A stretch of DNA of 34,448 bases, taken from positions 1,963 through 36,410 of the forward strand of contig JAHBMJ010001014.1 in assembly GCA_018398765.1 (NCBI GenBank), written 5' to 3'. The stretch is from Chromera velia. Lineage: Eukaryota; Sar; Chromeraceae. A program made the position numbers and the translations under genes. The notes beneath the pieces are model-generated. The model made no database searches. It was not told the DNA's origin and saw nothing but the letters and a program-made list of their open reading frames with translations. This document shows positions 28,800-34,448 of the stretch, piece by piece. Within the stretch, counting starts at the first letter, position 1. Every line of letters begins with the position of its first letter.

Positions 28800-31790
28800 T
28801 TCAAGTTATATACACAGTAAGATTCTTAATAACTTAAATAAAATCTGTTTTATTGAAATGCATTGATATATACAAGTTATTTTGCATGTGTGTACAAGTG
28901 CGTAAAGCGTGTGAAGTCGATTAAGTGTTTATGGCCCCAAAAAATTAAAATAGAGGGTACTTAAACACTGCGGCAACACCTCAGGTTCCAAAATGCACAT
29001 ACTTGAACCTCTTAAAAACATAAAAAACATTCTTAAAAATTTAGGTACAATTAAGATGATAATCCTTAAGATTCTTTTTTAAAATGGTCCTTAAATAGAT
29101 CGCCTACATGTATATATGACTCGGACATACTATGTGTCTACTGCACATTGATAATATATATAAAGACATACAATACCGTCTCATATTATTTATCGCTTCC
29201 AGTCATTATGCTCTGCTCTCTTCGATCTAGGTCTTGAACCTGGTCTTATCTGGTCTTCACTTTGCTGTCTCTGCACAAGAGAGAGGAAAAGAGGTGATGA
29301 AACATACCTTTTTCTTTCTTTGGTCTCTCCCGGAATGGAGCATTAGGAAAGCCCTGTGGGAAAGCGCTAAGAGGGCCCCTAGGCAGGCATCATTTTTTTT
29401 CACCATTCTATCATAGCTTCCCGAGTGCTTCTTTGATAAAAAAATAGGGGAAGCCGCTGCAAGCCTTCATTTAAAGTGCTGCAGCCTGGATAAGTCAAAA
29501 CACAAAGGTCGCCCATACATCCCCCATGCAGGCTGAAAGTGATGTTATAATTCTCCTTCATTTTGAAGTTCGAGTACGTATGTCTCCGTCCACCTCCGTC
29601 TATTTATTCTTCTGTCCGTCTGTCTTTCTACTTATATGGATGTGGGTGGGTGAGCGCACGCGATTTTGTCAAGCTCAGGCTGATGAAGTTTGTTTTTGAA
29701 CTTTCAGGATAGAGGGAATGAAAAAATGTTGGGAAAGAAAAAGGAATAGAGCTAATAAACCTATTTTTTAACTATCAGTACGTCTATCTCAATCCGACTT
29801 CAAAGTTGAAGCTTCTCTCGATCCCTTTTTTTTTTTTCTCTCCACGCACGACCTTTCCGTTTTACTTCACAGGTCTTCTTCTTTTGTATGCCTCAAAGAG
29901 AAAGAAATTCATAATAAAAGAGAGTTGATGAACCTGTCTGCTTGAGTAGACTGTACGTTCAGAGCTCTGGAATAGCTTTTATGTGCTTTGAGTCTCTCCG
30001 CTGTTCACTGCTGTGCATCTACTTTTAATGAAATCCTTGAAGAAAAAACAAAACAATACAATCAATCGCTTGCAGTCGTTCTCTCTTTCAATCATTGAAA
30101 ATTTAAAAGCTGTGAAATCTGATTGATGTTGTCCCGGCAAACGTGCCAACGATGGTCGAATCCTTCCTGTTTGGCCTGATTTTGGCTCCAATGGTTTGAT
30201 GATACTTTGATCAATCTAGTTTTTCTCATTGGTTCAAAGAGGGTGTCGGGAATGAAAGGACTTCAATCCTAGGCATAAGAGGTTAGCCTCAAGATAGCTA
30301 TCGTATCGTATCGTATCGGTATCGAATCGGTATCGTATCGGTATCGTATTGGAATTAAACGTTCCAAAAAAAAGGGGTATCGTCGATAATTTCGATACTG
30401 ACATAAAATTTTTAGCGTACGACGCTAAAACCTAGTGCAAATAGTATCATTCGTCAAACTAAAAACTTTTTATAAAAATCTCATGTTTTTAAAGAGTCAA
30501 CTTTACTTAGAAAATGGGCTCCGAAACGTTGAGAAGGCCAAACCATAAGGGGGGTTTCGCCCCCCTAACCCCCCCCTTTAAAAGAGTCAACACATTATCA
30601 GATTGACAATGACTTTATCAACACGTTGTTCCTGAAAATCTCATACCAGATGCAAACTGTTAGACTCGTTTTTATTCTGATGTGTATATCAAAATCACCC
30701 AAATACAAGTGAATGCATACAAAATTTATAGTAAAACGCAGACATCCATATACTATTCTGCACTTACGAAGGAACCATGTAGATTTAGAGCACAAAGAAG
30801 AAAGAACAAACAAGCTACGCAGCAAGCAGCTTAGGTTGGACTCTCTTGAGCGACATGGTGGTTGACACTCAGCAAGCGGAGTAAAAAGAAAATTGAGGCC
30901 AAAGGTCTGATACTATTAGTGTGCAGCGGTCTATATGTTTATTTGTATGTGTATGCATCTCCATAAAAATCAACCAATACGCAAAACAGCCAACTAAGAT
31001 TTTAAAGCTGCAACAAATTGGTGGAACACATCTATAGTAAGACAATCTTCAGCTTTCTAGACTTTGGGGAAGCTCTCTCCTTCCTCTGTGGAGCGGGCAC
31101 AAGTGACAAACTCACCCTGTTGATATTCTGGTCGATCCAGTCACTCCTGAAGCTCCAAGACAGCATAAAAAGAAGAGACAACACTGTAGAAAGACGATTC
31201 TTAGACTATTGTCCTTGAGTTGTTTGGATGTTGGCCAGTAAGCCAACTCTGACAGGTCAATAACGGGTTAAACAACTCTGCATGCTGAGGAGACGAAATT
31301 TCTATCCGCCTGACGTTTATAATATACCCACACTTTAACTTGTTTTTTCCCTTTCTGGCTGTTATGATGCTTTAATTGTCCAGAAGCGGTTTTGTTCAGA
31401 AACCGGAAATGATGAAACTCTGTTAGATCGGACGCAGTGAACATGCAGTCTTGTCTTGAGGCGCTGTTCCAGCCGCAGCCGGGCCGCTGGGGCTGAATTC
31501 AGTGTACATTCCATGGAGTCGGTTCCGCATTTATCCATGCATGGAGCCGGTTAGGGATGGAAGACGTGTTACTGGGCCCGCGGCCGCGCCCGGTCTCCGA
31601 ACACCGAGGCCTGGCCTGGCGCGCGTCTAGCCACATAGTAGTCCTTCACAAATATTCATAAGCTCTAAGCAGGCCGATACTAACCGATGTTATGCACTAT
31701 CAAAGCGTGACTAGAAAGAAAATGAGAATTAAATAAATTGACTTAATTGAAAATAGTGCTAAGCAAAAGAGAATGGTATGTGTCGCTTAC
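28800..31790. other. AT-rich region without a supported gene
   Basis: About 3 kb with only short frames. It holds a degenerate TATCG pentanucleotide repeat (30298-30350), a G6/C6 hairpin followed by a second C run (30547-30582), and a GC-rich island at 31440-31630 containing GCGGCCGCGCCCGG. The content suggests old repeat debris. No domain is recognised. Confidence 0.5.
30298..30350. repeat. Degenerate TATCG pentanucleotide repeat
   Basis: TCGTATCGTATCG followed by GGTATCGAATC-type variants, about ten units. Confidence 0.9.
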
Positions 31791-31866
31791 GTTCATGACT
31801 TAGTGGTTAACATACAACATTAACAAACAGAAGATCATAGGTTCAATCCTCGCTACCTGCCTTTTT
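31791..31866 (+). other. tRNA-like sequence, possible SINE head or decayed tRNA
   Basis: An A-box-like TGACTTAGTGGTTAA (31796-31810) and a consensus B box GGTTCAATCC (31840-31849) lie at exactly the spacing expected for tRNA positions 8 and 52. U33, A14, G18-G19 and A21 equivalents are in place, and a T5 run (31862-31866) follows as a pol III terminator. The anticodon and T stems do not pair well and no acceptor stem forms, so this is unlikely to be a working tRNA. A tRNA-derived SINE or relic is more likely. Confidence 0.4.
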
Positions 31867-32150
31867 AAGCATCAACAAGAAAAGAGATGGGACGTTAACG
31901 TCCTGTACTATACAGATTTTGGCCTGTTGCATTTCGATCGAAATCACATGAAAGACTTCCAAAAGACTTTCTGGAAGACTACTATGAAATCAGATCGATC
32001 GCTGAATCGCAAGAAAGCTCCATATTCCTGATATCGATCGAGTCTGTCACTAGGGATCGACCTGAACCGCTCCAGCGACATCAAGCCCTGAAGACCCTTG
32101 AACCTCTGCAAGCACTTACTAGCGCCAACCCCTCTAAGTAGGCCTTAACA

Positions 32151-32171
32151 CGTGGTGACGCCTAGCTCGAG
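32151..32171 (+). promoter_or_regulatory. Candidate primer-binding site of a second LTR retrotransposon
   Basis: CTTAACA ends at 32150, then two bases (CG), then TGGTGACGCCTAGCTCGAG. This copies the layout of the other element here (LTR ending AACA, two bases, TGG). It would put the 3' end of a 5' LTR at 32150. The LTR start cannot be found because the second LTR lies outside the window. Confidence 0.4.
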
Positions 32172-33211
32172 ATCAACAAGATCAAAGAGCTGAGCGAACG
32201 GAGACCAACCTTCTCTGCCGAACAACAACTATTCTACAAGTAACGCAGACCACCTTCTTCGCCCAGAGAAGGTTCACCCAGAGGAAACCAGAACGCTGTG
32301 ATCATCTACACGCATACTACAGGAGCCCACACCTGCGAGCCATCAACTCAAACCTCAATTTATACGCCCTCGACTTGGCCGTCCCTTTGGTGTCCTGTAC
32401 CTGTAAGGAGAAGAAGCAGGACCATATCGCAAAGCGCTGCTGGAATTTCTGACGGAACCCCACTTTCTGTCCTCTGCCATAAATCGACATCAGACAGGAC
32501 CACACCGCGAAGCGCTGCTAAAATTTCTGACTGTACCACCTTTTCCTGCCCTTTTTATAAATTTCACGCATTCTACCTAACAGTGAATTTGACTTCTCTT
32601 CATTTCTTTGTGAACGGCGAAGCCCTGCTCTTTTTGCGAATTTCACGCATTCTACCTGATGGTAAATTTGACTTATTTTTGTCCTTCTGTGAAAGGCAAA
32701 ACACATTACGAAGCGTTCGTGCGTTTTATGACCTGGACTTTCCTGCTAAGCAAAAAGAAAATTCGACTACTTCCATCCCTGTGTGACTTACTTTTTTCGC
32801 TTGCCGTCTTCGTATATACGAACAGTCTACCTGCACATACGAGACAAATACAAGTATCTCTTTCTTCATTCGAATTTGGATTGCTTCTCTTTCTTTCCTT
32901 TTGCGAAGGAGATCTTTCTGCAAATTAGGCCATCTTTCCCCTCAGCAAGTTTGGAATTTCACTCTGCTGCACAAATCTTTCCTTCACAGCTAAACAAACC
33001 CTTTTGTCTTTCTTCAAATTCGGATTCTCCCTTCTCTTTTCGCTCTTCAACGGAACCCTACCTCTCTCACTTCATCAAGTCGTTTTTTCTCTCTGTAAGT
33101 TCATAATTTTTAACTTCCTTTACTTATATCACGAGATTTTAACAGAAATCAGCAGCGAAACAGAAAACTCTATCTAACCGAAATACAAAAATAATCTCCC
33201 AAACCCATCCG
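32172..33211 (+). other. Presumed leader of the second retrotransposon, with internal repeats
   Basis: About 1 kb without a credible frame between the candidate primer site and the first ORF. The word GCGAAGCGCTGCT recurs with small changes at 32429, 32507 and 32617, and TTTCACGCATTCTACCT at 32562 and 32641. A GTAAGT at 33095 and TTAACAG ending at 33145 could bound a 51-bp intron, unproven. Confidence 0.45.
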
Positions 33212-33526
33212 ATGCGAAAAAGAACAACTGACCAGGCAAACCCCGAAGAAATCATAGCCAGAACGAGAAAGATCCTTCGAGCAATTTTGCCTGGAGAACT
33301 TCCAAAATTGCACACAACAGAGAGGGAAGAACGAGCGAGACTCATCGTGAACGAAATTTTGCAGAGGAACACAGAATTCATTCAGGACCAACAAAATCTG
33401 AGAATCTTCCTTTTGGATCAGTATTCATACACAGTCGTCGCTCATAATCGCCAGTCAGACGAAGTCATCAAGGCACTGAATCTTGACGTCACACGTCAGC
33501 TGAGATTTATCGACAGTAACCGCTAA
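33212..33526 (+). CDS. 104-aa ORF upstream of gag in an LTR retrotransposon
   Basis: ATG to TAA, 104 codons, charged and soluble, probably helical. It contains PEEIIARTRKILRAILPGEL and REERARLIVNEIL. No cysteine or zinc knuckle, no membrane segment, no family recognised. It ends 93 bp before the gag-like ATG. It may be an extra accessory ORF or a detached N-terminal part of gag; stop codons in the gap argue against simple continuity. Alternative: a chance ORF in the leader. Confidence 0.45.
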   Translation: MRKRTTDQANPEEIIARTRKILRAILPGELPKLHTTEREERARLIVNEILQRNTEFIQDQQNLRIFLLDQYSYTVVAHNRQSDEVIKALNLDVTRQLRFIDSNR

Positions 33527-33619
33527 CTTCTCCCTATATACATTCCTTCCCCCGCTTGCTACATTTGGGTAGACTGAAGGCTTTTCTGTCAAAAAAAAAA
33601 AGGGGAAAGAGAACCAAAT

Positions 33620-34448
33620 ATGGCTCCAAAGCCTCAGGCCAAAAAAAAACTGATAGCACGACAAAAAGCACTAGAAAAGAACAAGAAAAAAAACAACGCT
33701 GACGAATTCCTTGAAATAGACGAGTTTTGTCAGCATGTGGAAAAATCTAAGAAAGTAATTAAGGAGCTATCAAAAAAGAAGGAAAAGGGCAAATCCTCCA
33801 ATTATAACAAAAAAATCGGAACAACAAGAAAAAGGAAACGGAAAAGGAGGTGGAGAGCCAAGACGAAAAAATGGAAGAAAACGAGACACAAGAGAATGAG
33901 AAAGGAAAGGAAAATAATGAAGAGAAAAGAAATGGAGAAGAGAACGAAGAAGACCCCGACGAGGAAATGACAGATCAACCGACCGATGAAGCACAGAAGA
34001 AGATGTCAGCCGGCCCCGCGCAAGTACAGAAATGGGATCCGTCTGTCCTGAAGGAATTAGCAAGACAGGGAGTGACATTCAAACCTACAAAAGAAGGAGA
34101 ATTCGAGTTGGTGCTTAACACAGACAAACTGCCCGTAAAGGAAACGAAAGCAGACAGCGTGGCTTCGGTACCCTCACAGCTTCCCTTTTCTACCCAAAGA
34201 GCTGATCTGCCTCCTCTGCTACCGATCCCTCCACTGCTGCCAACCCCAAACCACTTCTACAACCCCCCAATCAAAGCAGACATCAATGCATATTCAGGAG
34301 AAAGAAAAGACGCACGAAATTTCTGGAGAGCTTTCGAGATGGATGCCACTGCCTTCCAATGGAACATCACCCAAGTCCTGTTCTATTTCCGAAAGTCGCT
34401 GAAGGGAAATGCACTCGATTGGTTCACAAACATATCCGACGAAAAAAT
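33620..34448 (+). CDS. Gag-like gene of an LTR retrotransposon, partial, with a frame break
   Basis: The ATG at 33620 opens a Lys-rich frame (MAPKPQAKKKLIARQ) that runs to 33970. From about 33805 the -1 frame becomes the protein-like one: an acidic Glu/Asn stretch, then Pro-rich spacers, then a retrotransposon gag motif (YSGERKDARNFWRAFEMD, SLKGNALDWF) typical of the gag domain in Ty3-like and related elements. That frame stays open to the window end. The change is placed at or near the A7 run at 33807-33813, where the -1 frame has a TAA immediately upstream. Programmed frameshift, a real indel or a homopolymer error would all look the same here. Gag would form the virus-like particle; protease, polymerase and integrase would lie beyond the window. 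Confidence 0.7.

Noticed and set aside
31440..31640. GC-rich island as an rRNA fragment or gene promoter
   Set aside because: I could not match it to any conserved rRNA core and no gene starts nearby.

Overview
This is a piece of nuclear DNA from a eukaryote, most likely a flagellate-forming unicellular alga or protist. The genes have many introns, there is no operon structure or ribosome binding sites, and microsatellites are dense. One gene is a near-full-length axonemal outer-arm dynein light chain 1. The many TGCATGCA motifs and the overall texture fit a chromerid-like alveolate such as Chromera. That placement is inference; no rRNA or organelle marker is present.

Layout. 1-2100: purine-rich low-complexity DNA, then a short minus-strand coding exon. 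2751-5633: a four-exon plus-strand gene for an unrecognised membrane protein of 298 aa. 7452-8792: an intron-less minus-strand PLP aminotransferase of the tyrosine aminotransferase family. 9349-13326: a divergent two-exon plus-strand family 2 glycosyltransferase like the beta-1,4-mannosyltransferase Egghead/BRE-3, with large low-complexity insertions and a C-terminal extension. 16384-18028: a three-exon minus-strand Cys-rich protein with a Met/Gln/Gly-rich tail. 18755-21693: five-exon dynein LC1, divergent from the Cys-rich gene. 22598-25426: a two-exon minus-strand secreted protein of 454 aa whose intron holds a 15-unit tandem array. 26434-28799: a short LTR element with two gapless 655-bp LTRs and no polymerase genes. 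28800-32150: AT-rich DNA with a tRNA-like sequence. 32150-34448: the 5' part of a second LTR retrotransposon, with a candidate primer-binding site, a 104-aa ORF and a gag-like gene that runs off the window and has a frame break.

All five introns that can be placed by homology (dynein LC1 and Egghead-like) begin GTCAGT or GTCGGT, with C at +3. Ten of the eleven inferred acceptors end in TGCAG. This splice-site style, the sense-strand CTGT runs in introns and the splice-like tandem array are the most unusual signals. The genes look like unrelated housekeeping or lineage-specific loci rather than a pathway cluster. I saw no convincing new multi-gene system.
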